Shown here: positions 1-8,064 of the stretch, piece by piece
How positions within the stretch are numbered: position 1 is the first letter of the stretch
How the letters are laid out: every line of letters begins with the position of its first letter
Origin: JAPOUP01 sp026708635
GTDB lineage: Bacteria; Pseudomonadota; Alphaproteobacteria; Rhodobacterales; Rhodobacteraceae
Direction of reading: 5' to 3'
Assembly: GCA_965200115.1 (NCBI GenBank)
Contig: OZ241336.1
Coordinates: forward strand, 3,968,001-4,032,000
Length of the DNA: 64,000 nt
Position numbers and translations under genes: made by a program
Notes under the pieces: model-generated
What the model was told of the DNA's origin: nothing
Database searches by the model: none
The model's input: only the letters and a program-made list of their open reading frames with translations

Positions 1-1
1 C

Positions 2-718
2 TGGCGCATCCAGGAGCTTGGCCGCAACGGCAAGTCGCGGCGCGCCTGGCTGTGGAGTTCGCTTTGTGGAGACGCCGTGTTCCTCCACGTCGATCCCGCC
101 GGCGGCGCGGAGGCCGCGGCAAAGCTCTTCGCCGACGTTGACGGCCCGGTCTTCCTGGTCTGTGACCGCCACTCGGCCTACAGGAAGCTGGCCCGCTCCC
201 GTCCCTGGCTGGTTCTGTCGTGGTGCTGGGCGCATCTACGCCGCGACTGCATCAAGTGCGCCGCCGGACACCGGCGCCTGGAGCCCTGGCGCAATGACTG
301 GATCCAGGCGATCGGCGCCATCTACCATCCGAACGGCGCACGGCTCGAACATCTTGATGCCGGCGCCGATACCCCGGCGTTCAGGGCCGCGCGGGCCAGG
401 CTGGAGAGCGCGGTCGCAGGGCTGTTCGCGAAAGCCGGGCGGGAACTGGCGGCGCTGGCGGATGATGCGCGGCAACGCGGGCCGCCGCGCCCATTGATCA
501 ACCATCGCGCGGGGCTGGCCCTGTTCCCCGGCCATCCGCGGATCCCGATGGACAGCAATGTCAATGAAGCCATCCAGAGATCGGCCGCCATCGGGCGCAA
601 GCCCGTCTTCGGGTCCGACAGCCTTGAGGGCGCGCGGCTGACGGCGGTCATGTATACGGTCTTCCGCACCCTGGCGATGAACCGCATCGATGTCCGGCGC
701 TGGCTCGCCGCCCGATGA
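2..718 (+). CDS. IS66-family transposase, C-terminal part (cut by window edge)
   Basis: DDE transposase of an IS66-type insertion sequence. The frame is open from base 2 to the stop at 716-718, so the N-terminus lies outside the window. Visible family features are the W-x-W segment near the start, the DRHSAYRKL stretch around a catalytic Asp, WCWAHLRRD, and the typical C-terminal signature in which MDSNVNEAIQR (normally D-N-N-x-x-E-R-x-I-R-P) is followed by RKPVFGSDSLEGARLTAVMYT. The expected Glu region is intact. A passenger gene follows after 9 bases, and an IS66-like end sequence lies at 1687-1693, so the element runs from outside the window to about 1693. Family assignment is firm; activity cannot be judged from a fragment. 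Confidence 0.85.
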   Translation, partial: WRIQELGRNGKSRRAWLWSSLCGDAVFLHVDPAGGAEAAAKLFADVDGPVFLVCDRHSAYRKLARSRPWLVLSWCWAHLRRDCIKCAAGHRRLEPWRNDWIQAIGAIYHPNGARLEHLDAGADTPAFRAARARLESAVAGLFAKAGRELAALADDARQRGPPRPLINHRAGLALFPGHPRIPMDSNVNEAIQRSAAIGRKPVFGSDSLEGARLTAVMYTVFRTLAMNRIDVRRWLAAR

Positions 719-727
719 CCTGAAACC

Positions 728-1662
728 GTGGCTGCCATGGACGATGGCGGATCAAAGGCGGCGCGGATACACCAAACCGCCGTGAGCGACGACATCGAGT
801 GCCGCTACCATGGGCGCGGGTTCACGGCCGCGGAGATGTCCGTGCCGCGCACACTCATCGCCAGCCCCGAACGCCTCAACCGTCACGCCCTGTCCAGGGA
901 GTTCCGCCGCCGCATCGGCTGGTACAGGCCCGACGGCGGCCTCAAGGACATGATGGCGCGGGTCACCATGCTCGCCATGCACCGCGACGGGGTGATCGAA
1001 CTGCCGCCGCCAACCCAGGCGCCGTCACCGCCCAAACCGATCACCTTCGGGCCCGACACCGAACCGCCGCCGGTCCCGCCGCCGGCCAGCCTCGACCGGA
1101 TGCGGCCGCTGGAGGTTCGCACCGTGCTGCGCGGCACCCGCCACAGCGCCCTCTGGAACGAGTTCATCGCCCGATATCATTACCTCGGCCACACCCGCCT
1201 GGTCGGCGCCCAGATGCGCTACGCCGTCCATGACCGCAACGGCCGGCCGCTGGCCATGCCCGGCTTCTCCACCGCCGCATGGAAACTGGCGCCACGCGAC
1301 CGCTTCATCGGCTGGACGCCGGAACGGCGCGGGAACAACCTGCACCGCGTCGTCGACAACCCCAGATTCCTCATATTGCCCTGGATCCAGGCACCAAACC
1401 TGGGATCCCACATCCTCGCGCTGATGCGCCGGAAACTGCCCCGGGACTGGGCCCAGCGATACAGCGTCGAGCCCGTGCCCATCGAAACCTTCGCCAGAGA
1501 CCGCGCTACACCGGGGCCGTCTACAGGGCCTCCGGATGGACCCTCGTCGGAACCACTCGGGGACGCGGCCGCTATGACCGGCACAACAGGTTCGACAAGC
1601 CGAAAAAGGATATCTGGCTGAGACCCCTGCGCAGGGATTGGAAACGCATTCTCAACCGATAA
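728..1662 (+). pseudogene. DUF4338 (DruA-like) protein, frameshifted, passenger of the IS66-type element
   Basis: The first frame (GTG at 728) carries the hallmarks of DUF4338 proteins: YHYLGH, then FSTAAWKLAPRDRFIGW, then NPRFLILPW and a conserved LGSHIL segment. The family signature then moves to another frame: after ETF near 1490 the expected R-Y-T-G-A-V-Y-R-A-S-G-W and KKDIWLRPL segments are read one base out of register and end at 1660-1662. One missing base at about 1490-1497 explains this. DUF4338 proteins are common passengers next to IS66 transposases, and the family includes DruA of the Druantia phage-defence system; function here is not known. I see no slippery heptamer, so I call it a broken gene rather than a programmed frameshift. 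Confidence 0.75.
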
Positions 1663-1683
1663 CTCAACGGTCACCGCACGACC

Positions 1684-1693
1684 GAACGCTTAC
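1684..1693 (+). repeat. Probable right end of the IS66-type element
   Basis: IS66-family elements characteristically end in CGCTTAC (GTAAGCG at the other end). That heptamer is present at 1687-1693, 25 bases after the end of the passenger gene. The left end and the target duplication partner lie outside the window, so the boundary cannot be confirmed. Confidence 0.5.
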
Positions 1694-2032
1694 CCGCCAG
1701 CTATAGCCTTCATGTCCGCATGAAGAGCGGTCCCGCTGAAATACTTGGGTTCTTACGGCTTCTGAAGCGCGTCGCGGCATGGACGCTTGCTCGCGGACTT
1801 TCGATACTCGAGAAAGAACGCTGCCTACAAAGCTCGCGTTCCGATTCCCCTATATTGGCTTAGGTGCCATGATCGTTTGGGGCACCCGGCTTCAGGCCCC
1901 AACCCTGAAAGTTTCATGGTGTACTCCGCGACCGCGATCATGCCGGACTGACGGCTCGGGACCGCCGCGCCTTTCGTATTCCGCAAGGAAATGAAATAAG
2001 TCGAACGGATCAACCATCAGCGGTCAGTCACC
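1694..2032. other. Intergenic region between the IS end and yicC
   Basis: No recognised gene, tRNA or terminator seen. Short open frames here lack a ribosome binding site and family features. It should contain the yicC promoter. Confidence 0.4.
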
Positions 2033-2920
2033 ATGATAAAATCCATGACCGGCTTCGCATCCCGCCAACAGGCGTCAGGGTGCCATACATGGATCTGGGA
2101 GATTCGCTCACTCAATGCCCGGGGCTTCGATGCGCGGCTACGGCTACCGGACTGGATGGAAAGCAGCGATCCGCTGATACGCCGCGAGTTGGCGAAGACC
2201 ATAAGGCGAGGCAGCGTAACGGTAACGGCCAGACTCCGTGACTGCGCCGTGGACATGACCGAGAGGCTGGACATGGATGCGTTGGAGCGGAAAATTTCGC
2301 AGATCGCCGAGATTGAGGCCATCGCCCTGAAACACGGCGTTCAACTCGCGAGGACAAGCGCCGCCGAAATATTGCCGCTGCGCGGCGTCCTGATATCCGG
2401 TGAAGATGGGAATCTGGAAGTTCTCCGGGACGCCATGCTGGAGGATCTGCGCGATCTGATCGCGGAACTTGACAAAGGGCGGTGCGACGAGGGACAGGCG
2501 CTTGAGAGGATTCTGACCGGACAGTTCGATCGGATTGATGGATTGCTGGACAGCGCCGTTGGGATGGTGGACGCGTGTGGCCAGCAGATCTCCGAAAATC
2601 TGCGCGATAAAATTGAGGAGCTGCTTGCTCCGGGTGATGCCTTGGACGACGCGCGTCTGGAGCAGGAGGTCGCCTTGATCGCGGCCAAGGCCGATGTCAC
2701 CGAGGAGATCGACCGCCTGCGCGCGCATGTGCGCTCGGCGTACGATCTTATCGGCTCAGATGACGCGGTCGGACGCAGGCTCGACTTTCTCGCCCAGGAA
2801 ATGAACCGCGAGGCCAATACACTATGCGCGAAGTCACATTCATTCGAACTCTCGCGGCTTGGCCTTGATCTCAAAGCCACCATAAACCAGCTGCGTGAAC
2901 AGCTCCAGAATGTGGAGTGA
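2033..2920 (+). CDS. yicC: YicC/YloC-family endoribonuclease
   Basis: Full-length YicC-family protein (295 residues, usual length about 290). It begins with the family hallmark MIKSMTGFASRQ and ends with the conserved region in which RRLDFLAQEMNREANTL and KSHSFELSRLGLDLKATI can be read, followed by EQLQNVE. YicC proteins are endoribonucleases implicated in RNA turnover and stationary-phase fitness; the long middle part is helical, as is usual. The gene lies four bases upstream of gmk, a conserved pairing in many bacteria, so the two are very probably co-transcribed. The start ATG at 2033 gives the correct N-terminus. Assignment is firm. Confidence 0.93.
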   Translation: MIKSMTGFASRQQASGCHTWIWEIRSLNARGFDARLRLPDWMESSDPLIRRELAKTIRRGSVTVTARLRDCAVDMTERLDMDALERKISQIAEIEAIALKHGVQLARTSAAEILPLRGVLISGEDGNLEVLRDAMLEDLRDLIAELDKGRCDEGQALERILTGQFDRIDGLLDSAVGMVDACGQQISENLRDKIEELLAPGDALDDARLEQEVALIAAKADVTEEIDRLRAHVRSAYDLIGSDDAVGRRLDFLAQEMNREANTLCAKSHSFELSRLGLDLKATINQLREQLQNVE

Positions 2921-2924
2921 TCCC

Positions 2925-3566
2925 ATGATCCCGCGCCGCGGTATATTGATCGTTCTGTCGTCGCCATCGGGTGCGGGAAAGACGACACTCACGAGTGACC
3001 TGCTGAACTGGGATCCATTGATCGCCTTTTCCGTTTCCGCCACGACGCGCCCGGCGCGGCCCGGAGAGCGCGAGGGCCGCGAGTATCAATTTCGGAGCCG
3101 CGCGGAGTTTCGGCGCATGGTCGCTGATGGCGAGATGCTGGAGCATGCCGAAGTTTTCGGGAATCTGTATGGAACGCCGAAGGCGGCCGTCGAGGAGACG
3201 ATCTCTAAAGGGAGGGATCTGCTTTTCGACATCGATTGGCAGGGAGCCCGACAACTCCGCCGTTCGGAACTGGGTAGGGACGTCGTATCCGTTTTTCTGC
3301 TACCTCCTTCGATCGCCGACCTAAGGAGCCGTCTTGAAGCGCGCGCTCAGGACAGCGAGGAGGTGATCGAGGGCCGGATGGAACAGGCCGAAAATGAGAT
3401 AGATCATTGGACGGATTCCGAGTACGTTCTGGTGAATCGCGATCTGGACGAGACGGCGGCCAATCTGCGCATGATCGTAATGGCGGAACGCCTGAAACGC
3501 GTCCGCCAGCCCGGCCTCGTCAAGTTCGTCCAAGGACTTAACGCCGAATTCAAGGGACGGCGATGA
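2925..3566 (+). CDS. gmk: Guanylate kinase
   Basis: Converts GMP to GDP using ATP, an essential step of purine nucleotide synthesis in the cytoplasm. The P-loop is SSPSGAGKTTL near residues 12-22. It is followed by the GMP-binding signature S-x-T-T-R-x-x-R-x-G-E, seen as SATTRPARPGEREG. The YQF and EHAEVFGNLYGTP segments and the DIDWQGARQL motif are all intact. Length from ATG 2925 is 213 residues, typical. An upstream in-frame ATG at 2895 overlaps yicC and adds residues not found in the family, so 2925 is preferred. The stop overlaps the next gene's start by ATGA. guaB, in the same pathway, lies elsewhere in this window. Confidence 0.95.
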   Translation: MIPRRGILIVLSSPSGAGKTTLTSDLLNWDPLIAFSVSATTRPARPGEREGREYQFRSRAEFRRMVADGEMLEHAEVFGNLYGTPKAAVEETISKGRDLLFDIDWQGARQLRRSELGRDVVSVFLLPPSIADLRSRLEARAQDSEEVIEGRMEQAENEIDHWTDSEYVLVNRDLDETAANLRMIVMAERLKRVRQPGLVKFVQGLNAEFKGRR

Positions 3567-4093
3567 CCATCTACGAATTTGGCGGTCGGGCACCGACCGT
3601 TCCGGACAGTGGAGATTTCTGGGTGGCTCCGGGAGCGCGTCTGATCGGCGATGTGACCGTCGCCGCGGGCGCGTCGGTGTGGTTCGGCGCGACGCTTCGC
3701 GGTGACAACGAACCTATCGTTCTCGGGTCCGATAGCAACGTCCAGGAGCACTGCGTCCTTCATACCGATCCAGGGTTTCCACTGACGATCGGGACCGAAT
3801 GCACAATCGGCCATAGGGCAATTCTGCATGGCTGTTCCGTCGGGAACGGCGCATTGATCGGAATGGGAGCCATTGTCCTGAATGGCGCGAAGATCGGAGC
3901 GCGATCCTTGCTCGGAGCGGGTGCGCTTGTTGCGGAGGGGAAGGAAATCCCTGCGGGAGCGTTGGTGCTCGGAGCCCCGGCACGTGTAGTCCGCATGCTC
4001 GATCGAGCGGAGCAGCGGAAACTGACCGATGCCGCGGGACATTACCGGGAGCGGATGAGACAATTCCGAAAAGGGTTGAGAATTATTGGATAA
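3563..4093 (+). CDS. Gamma-class carbonic anhydrase family protein
   Basis: Left-handed beta-helix protein of 176 residues, the usual length. It contains the hexapeptide-repeat pattern and the metal-ligand region of gamma carbonic anhydrases: RGDNEPIVLGSDSNVQEHCV, then TIGHRAILHGCSVGN with the paired His residues, then the helix cap GAPARVVRML. Such proteins bind zinc or iron as trimers; many bacterial members (YrdA/PaaY/CaiE-like) have weak or untested carbonic anhydrase activity, so the activity is not certain. The start overlaps the gmk stop by four bases, indicating translational coupling in a yicC-gmk-gamma-CA operon. Confidence 0.9.
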   Translation: MTIYEFGGRAPTVPDSGDFWVAPGARLIGDVTVAAGASVWFGATLRGDNEPIVLGSDSNVQEHCVLHTDPGFPLTIGTECTIGHRAILHGCSVGNGALIGMGAIVLNGAKIGARSLLGAGALVAEGKEIPAGALVLGAPARVVRMLDRAEQRKLTDAAGHYRERMRQFRKGLRIIG

Positions 4094-4175
4094 AGATTTA
4101 ATATATAATGATATTCTGATACAAGCGGGAAATTTGTGGGCGAGGCTGTGCAAGCCATGAGCCCGATGGCTCCGT

Positions 4176-4571
4176 CTATTGTCCACAGGTGCAGAGCGGA
4201 CGGCCACCGTCAAAAGGCCGATTGGCCTTTCTGAACACCTGCTGCAGCATGCGGATGTCAAAACGTGCGTTATGGGCAATGAGAACGGCGCCGTTGAGGC
4301 GGGTTTCGATCGCCGGCGCAATCTCCGGAAACGTGGGCGCGGCTTCAAGGTTGGACGCGGTCAGCCCGTGGATGTCCGAGAACGCGCCAGAAATGTCCCG
4401 GAGTGGGTTGACCAATGTGTCGTATTCCTCGACGACCTCCAATGTGTCCGGATCCGGGGTCGCAATCACGATTTCGACGATCCGATCCGTTGCACCGATT
4501 CCGGTCGTTTCAACGTCCAGCACCGCAACGGGAACGTTGGACTGCGGCATCGGCGTCGTGCGCCATGGCAT
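4176..4571 (-). pseudogene. DnaQ-like 3'-5' exonuclease, C-terminally truncated
   Basis: The N-terminal part of a DEDD exonuclease domain is clear: Exo I reads VAVLDVETTGIG (Asp and Glu of the DEDD set), and Exo II reads LIAHNARFDIRML. The frame then stops at PLCTCGQ, where relatives continue through the Exo III segment with the final catalytic His/Tyr and Asp. Those residues are absent from all three frames downstream, where the sequence becomes AT-rich. At about 131 residues it is therefore a remnant without a complete active site. Start could be the ATG at 4571 or at 4550. It is transcribed towards the carbonic anhydrase gene. Confidence 0.7.
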
Positions 4572-4635
4572 CGGTATCGTGGTCGTATCTCCCAGTCGTG
4601 TGGTTTCGACGGTTCTTTATGCGTCATGGAACGGA

Positions 4636-5355
4636 TCAATTCGCATCCGTGGAGATCACATTTTCCTCGGGCAGGTTATCGCCATCCGGTTCGCTGTCCG
4701 TGCAGCCGACCCAATCATGGCCACCCACCCAACCGTCACCCGAAATCACTGCACTTCCGCAAATATGGGCGTTTCCGTAGATCTTGGTATTTCCGGATAC
4801 AACCGCATTCCCATACACATGCGCACTGCCTGCCACATACTGCGCCGTAGACACTTTGGCCCGTCCATAGATCCGGGCCTGTTCGGTAATGAAGGATGCA
4901 CCCAACACCTGGGCATCGCCATAGACCTGCACATTCAAACCAACATTAGCGGTGCCGCTGATTGTTGCCCGCTCATACACCCGCGCGTCGGCATAGGCAC
5001 GACCCGATTCGATGATCTGGGCATGATCCGTCACAGTCCCGGACTCCATGACACGCGCATTGCCCTCCACAACCGCGTTGCCGGAAATCACGGCGGAACC
5101 ATAAACAATTGCGCTTTCCTGCACGACAGCGCTGTCCTCGATGCGCGCTTGCTGTTGCGCGCGTGTATTTGCACACAGCATCGCGTTCGACCCGATATAG
5201 ACGGTCGCATGAGCATGGGCCGTATCCGCCACAAACCCACCGCCGTTGGGATGCGCTCGTCCGGATGCTCCGTTGCAGGCTGCATTCGCATCGTCGGCAA
5301 ACCCGAAGGTGGCCACGATGAAAGCGGTCAGGATCGATTCGAATCCGGGTCTCAC
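4636..5355 (-). CDS. Secreted hexapeptide-repeat (left-handed beta-helix) protein
   Basis: The start is set by AAGGAG eight bases before a GTG at 5355, giving about 239 residues. The N-terminus is a short hydrophobic segment ending in DDANAACNG, which looks like a signal peptide. From about residue 45 to 215 the protein is an almost unbroken run of six-residue units of the form A-x-V-x-G-x (for example SAVISGNAVVEGNARV), predicting a long left-handed beta-helix of roughly 25 units. The tail is acidic and Trp/Gly-rich. Acyltransferase features are absent and the repeats are more regular than in LpxA-like enzymes. I do not recognise a named family; an exported structural or surface protein is inferred. 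It stands alone between divergent or unrelated genes. Confidence 0.75.
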   Translation of the reverse strand: MRPGFESILTAFIVATFGFADDANAACNGASGRAHPNGGGFVADTAHAHATVYIGSNAMLCANTRAQQQARIEDSAVVQESAIVYGSAVISGNAVVEGNARVMESGTVTDHAQIIESGRAYADARVYERATISGTANVGLNVQVYGDAQVLGASFITEQARIYGRAKVSTAQYVAGSAHVYGNAVVSGNTKIYGNAHICGSAVISGDGWVGGHDWVGCTDSEPDGDNLPEENVISTDAN

Positions 5356-5711
5356 AGCCGTGTCTCCTTTGTGTGAACCGTCCGTTATCGCTTGTTTCTC
5401 TCGCCTGCCAACGCATTTATCAAACCATGATGAATCCCGCCCGTCCAAAGACGATCAATGCAACGGCAAACAGGATCAGGAAACAATCAGACGCCTCAAT
5501 CAACGAAAGATCCGCGCAAGTGAGACGAAACAGAAGGAAAAAACAGTCCTCAGGACATCTTCGCAAACCTCACATCCTATGTCGCACTTTGTACCTTTGT
5601 TGGGATAAGCCCATCTTTGGTGGGCCCCGCGGCATTTCGGACGGCTTCGGAGATTCCTGCATGCCTGTCAAAGGTTTCCGAAAGGCGGCCAAAGAGGCCA
5701 CGGGATAGGTC
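5356..5711. other. Intergenic region upstream of phoR and of the beta-helix gene
   Basis: Divergent promoter region between the minus-strand beta-helix gene and phoR. It is locally AT-richer (5440-5600). No Pho box, RNA gene or terminator was recognised. The phoR start is preceded by GGGATAGG. Confidence 0.4.
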
Positions 5712-6737
5712 ATGGACCCCGTCACGCTCATGGACGCCGCGCCCGCACCCATGGTGCTTATCGGCCCGGACGAGCGCATCGCCGCCGCGAACGGGGCGGC
5801 GGAGGAGGTGTTCGGTCCGGTGATCCGGGGATACCATTACATAACGGCGCTGCGCCAGCCAGCGCTCCTCGACTGCATTGATGAAGCCTTCGCGGCGCAG
5901 GAGCCAAGGACGATCCGTTTACCAATCCGTGATTCCACATGGGACATAATCTTCAACGCCACCGCCGCTCCAATCGTGGATCGGGGTGGCCTTCTCCTAT
6001 TTCTCGAAGACGTGAGCCATGTCGAGGAGGCAAGCCAGATGAGAAGGGACTTCGTGGCCAACGTAAGTCACGAACTGCGCTCCCCATTGACGGCGATAAT
6101 GGGATTCATAGAAACGCTTCGTGGCCCGGCCCGGGATGACCCGGAGGCACAGGACAGGTTCCTCGGCATCATGGAGTGCGAGGCGAAACGTATGAACCGC
6201 CTGATCAGGGATCTGCTGTCTCTCAGTAGGGTCGAGGCCGAGGAACGCCGTATGCCAACCGGGCATGTGGATGTGTCGTCGTTGGCGTCCTCGGTGGTGG
6301 AAAACTTCGAGGCGCAGGCGAAAGCGAAGGGAGTCGCGCTCGGGCTCTCGGGTACCGAGACTCCGGTTTACGTCCGCGGCAGCGCGGACCAGTTGATGCA
6401 GGTTTTCACCAATCTGATGGAGAACGCCCTTAAATACGGTGGTGACAGAACGAATGTCGAGGTTACGACCCGGAGTTCTGACCCGGAACTTCACTGTTCG
6501 GCGGTCCATGTTACCGTCCGGGATAACGGTGATGGAATCGATCCTCGGCACATTTCCCGGCTAACCGAGAGATTCTACCGGATTGACACCCACCGCTCGC
6601 GGGAAACGGCCGGAACGGGGCTAGGTCTCGCAATCGTCAAGCACATCCTTAACAGGCATCGGGGCCGTTTATCCATCAGAAGTGAGCTTCGAAGCGGCAG
6701 TAGCTTCGCCGCCGTTCTTCCATTGAGCGAGGAATGA
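5712..6737 (+). CDS. phoR: PhoR-type sensor histidine kinase, soluble form
   Basis: Sensor kinase of the phosphate regulon, expected to phosphorylate PhoB and to be held in check by PhoU and the Pst transporter. Order: a PAS-like domain (about 1-105), a HisKA domain with phosphoacceptor His120 in NVSHELRSPLTA, and a HATPase domain with the N box (NLMENALKYGG), G1 box (DNGDGI) and G2 box (GTGLGLAIVKH). At 341 residues it is shorter than E. coli PhoR, and I see no membrane-spanning segment before the PAS domain, so it is probably cytosolic or bound through partners. It heads a run of seven same-strand phosphate genes and is separated from pstS by 258 bases holding a Pho box. Confidence 0.9.
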   Translation: MDPVTLMDAAPAPMVLIGPDERIAAANGAAEEVFGPVIRGYHYITALRQPALLDCIDEAFAAQEPRTIRLPIRDSTWDIIFNATAAPIVDRGGLLLFLEDVSHVEEASQMRRDFVANVSHELRSPLTAIMGFIETLRGPARDDPEAQDRFLGIMECEAKRMNRLIRDLLSLSRVEAEERRMPTGHVDVSSLASSVVENFEAQAKAKGVALGLSGTETPVYVRGSADQLMQVFTNLMENALKYGGDRTNVEVTTRSSDPELHCSAVHVTVRDNGDGIDPRHISRLTERFYRIDTHRSRETAGTGLGLAIVKHILNRHRGRLSIRSELRSGSSFAAVLPLSEE

Positions 6738-6874
6738 GAATGCGCGGAACCCCGGTATCATCGTATCCGCAGGAAACCGCTCTTCGGGTGCAGCTGAGTC
6801 CGGCACACTTCTTTACGTATATCGCCATTGGCGCAGCAGGGCGACCGTCCCGGCATCGCATCTGGGGCCCGGCA

Positions 6875-6907
6875 TTGTCATAAATGTTTTACAAAACCTT
6901 CACATAA
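6875..6907 (+). promoter_or_regulatory. Pho box upstream of pstS
   Basis: Three 7-base half-sites spaced at exactly 11 bases: TTGTCAT (6875-6881), GTTTTAC (6886-6892) and CCTTCAC (6897-6903), each followed by an A/T-rich tetramer. This matches the PhoB-binding pattern of CTGTCAT-like direct repeats with 4-base AT spacers. It lies about 90 bases before the pstS start, as expected for a PhoB-activated promoter. The match of the second and third units to the consensus is partial. Confidence 0.75.
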
Positions 6908-6995
6908 ATACCTTGAAGCGACGTCATTGAGAGCCACACGTCGAGGACCGACCGATTTCAGTTCGCGCCTCGGAACTCAATCTAAGGAGTAATAT

Positions 6996-7988
6996 ATGTC
7001 TCTCAACAAACTCGCCGTTTCGGCCGCCTTTCGCTTGGTCGCTGGGGTCGCGGCTACGACCGCAAGTGCCCGTGACCAGATCCGGATCGTGGGCTCGTCC
7101 ACGGTGTTTCCCTTCTCGACCGCCGTTGCCGAGCAATTTGGCAGAACAACCGATTTCCGGACACCGGTTGTCGAGTCGACCGGCTCGGGCGGAGGCTTGA
7201 AGCTGTTCTGCGCCGGCGTTGGAACGGAACATCCCGATATCACCAACGCGTCACGCCGCATGAAGAAGACTGAGTTCGCGCTATGTTCGGACAATGGAGT
7301 TACCGAAATCACGGAAGCCGTTGTGGGCTATGACGGTATCGTGGTTGCGAACGCCAAGTCCGGACCGGACTTCTCGGTAACCCGCGAGCAGTTGGTGATC
7401 GCGTTGGCCGAGAACGGTCCGAAGCCCATGGCCTGGGACGAGGTCGATCCGTCTCTGCCCGCCATCAGGATCGAGGTTCTCGGCCCCCCACCGTCGTCGG
7501 GAACGCGCGATGCCTTCGAGGAGCTCGTGATGGAAGAGGGCTGCGAGAATACGGACATGGTCGACTGTGACGGCGTTTCGGTTCGCTCCGACGGGGTTTG
7601 GGTCGACGCGGGTGAGAACGACAATCTCATCGTGTCGAAGCTTGAGGCAAATCCGAACGCACTGGGCGTCTTCGGGTTTTCCTTCCTTGATCAAAACGCG
7701 GACGCCATCAAGGGTACCAATGTGGACGGTGTCGAGCCGACTTTCGAAAACATCGCCGCGGGTGACTATCCCGTGTCACGTTCGCTCTTTTTCTATATCA
7801 AGAACGCCCATGTCGGCGTGATTCCGGGAATTGCGGAATACGCGTCGGAGTTCATGTCCGAGGAGGCGGCCGGTGACGAAGGTTATCTGGTCGACAAAGG
7901 CCTGATCCCGCTGCCGCCTGATATGTTCGCAACTGTGTCGGGCAACGTGAATAACCTCACCCCTTTGACCGGAAACGAGTGGAACTGA
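6996..7988 (+). CDS. pstS: Phosphate ABC transporter, periplasmic phosphate-binding protein
   Basis: Binds phosphate in the periplasm for PstCAB. The first 25 residues form a signal peptide (cleavage after TTASA likely). The mature protein starts with the family motif IRIVGSSTVFPF, then STGSGGG, which lines the phosphate site, and DITNASRRM. The later SSGTRDAFEELV motif is also typical. Length 330 residues. AAGGAG lies seven bases before the ATG. It follows a Pho box and is separated from pstC by a strong hairpin, a common way of making more binding protein than permease. Four Cys in the mature protein (CAG, CSD, GCE, DCD) could form disulfides. Confidence 0.93.
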   Translation: MSLNKLAVSAAFRLVAGVAATTASARDQIRIVGSSTVFPFSTAVAEQFGRTTDFRTPVVESTGSGGGLKLFCAGVGTEHPDITNASRRMKKTEFALCSDNGVTEITEAVVGYDGIVVANAKSGPDFSVTREQLVIALAENGPKPMAWDEVDPSLPAIRIEVLGPPPSSGTRDAFEELVMEEGCENTDMVDCDGVSVRSDGVWVDAGENDNLIVSKLEANPNALGVFGFSFLDQNADAIKGTNVDGVEPTFENIAAGDYPVSRSLFFYIKNAHVGVIPGIAEYASEFMSEEAAGDEGYLVDKGLIPLPPDMFATVSGNVNNLTPLTGNEWN

Positions 7989-8010
7989 TCCACGAGTCGA
8001 CGACTGAACG

Positions 8011-8034
8011 GGCAGGGGGGCCATACCCCCTGCC
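8011..8034 (+). terminator. Hairpin between pstS and pstC
   Basis: Perfect 9-bp stem (GGCAGGGGG pairing with CCCCCTGCC) with a six-base loop, 23 bases after the pstS stop. It is not followed by a clear T run, so it more likely stabilises the pstS 3' end or partly attenuates transcription into pstCAB than terminates fully. Confidence 0.6.
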
Positions 8035-8064
8035 TCCCGTCACGTTTCTGTACGGGGTTCGCCG

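Noticed and set aside
728..1662. Programmed ribosomal frameshift in the DUF4338 gene
   Set aside because: No A-run or slippery heptamer is visible at the break near 1490-1497; a single-base loss is simpler.
1779..1994. Small plus-strand open frame before yicC
   Set aside because: No ribosome binding site, no family features, arginine/proline-rich composition typical of non-coding GC-rich DNA.
2895..2924. Upstream start for guanylate kinase
   Set aside because: It overlaps yicC and adds ten residues not found in the family; ATG 2925 fits better.
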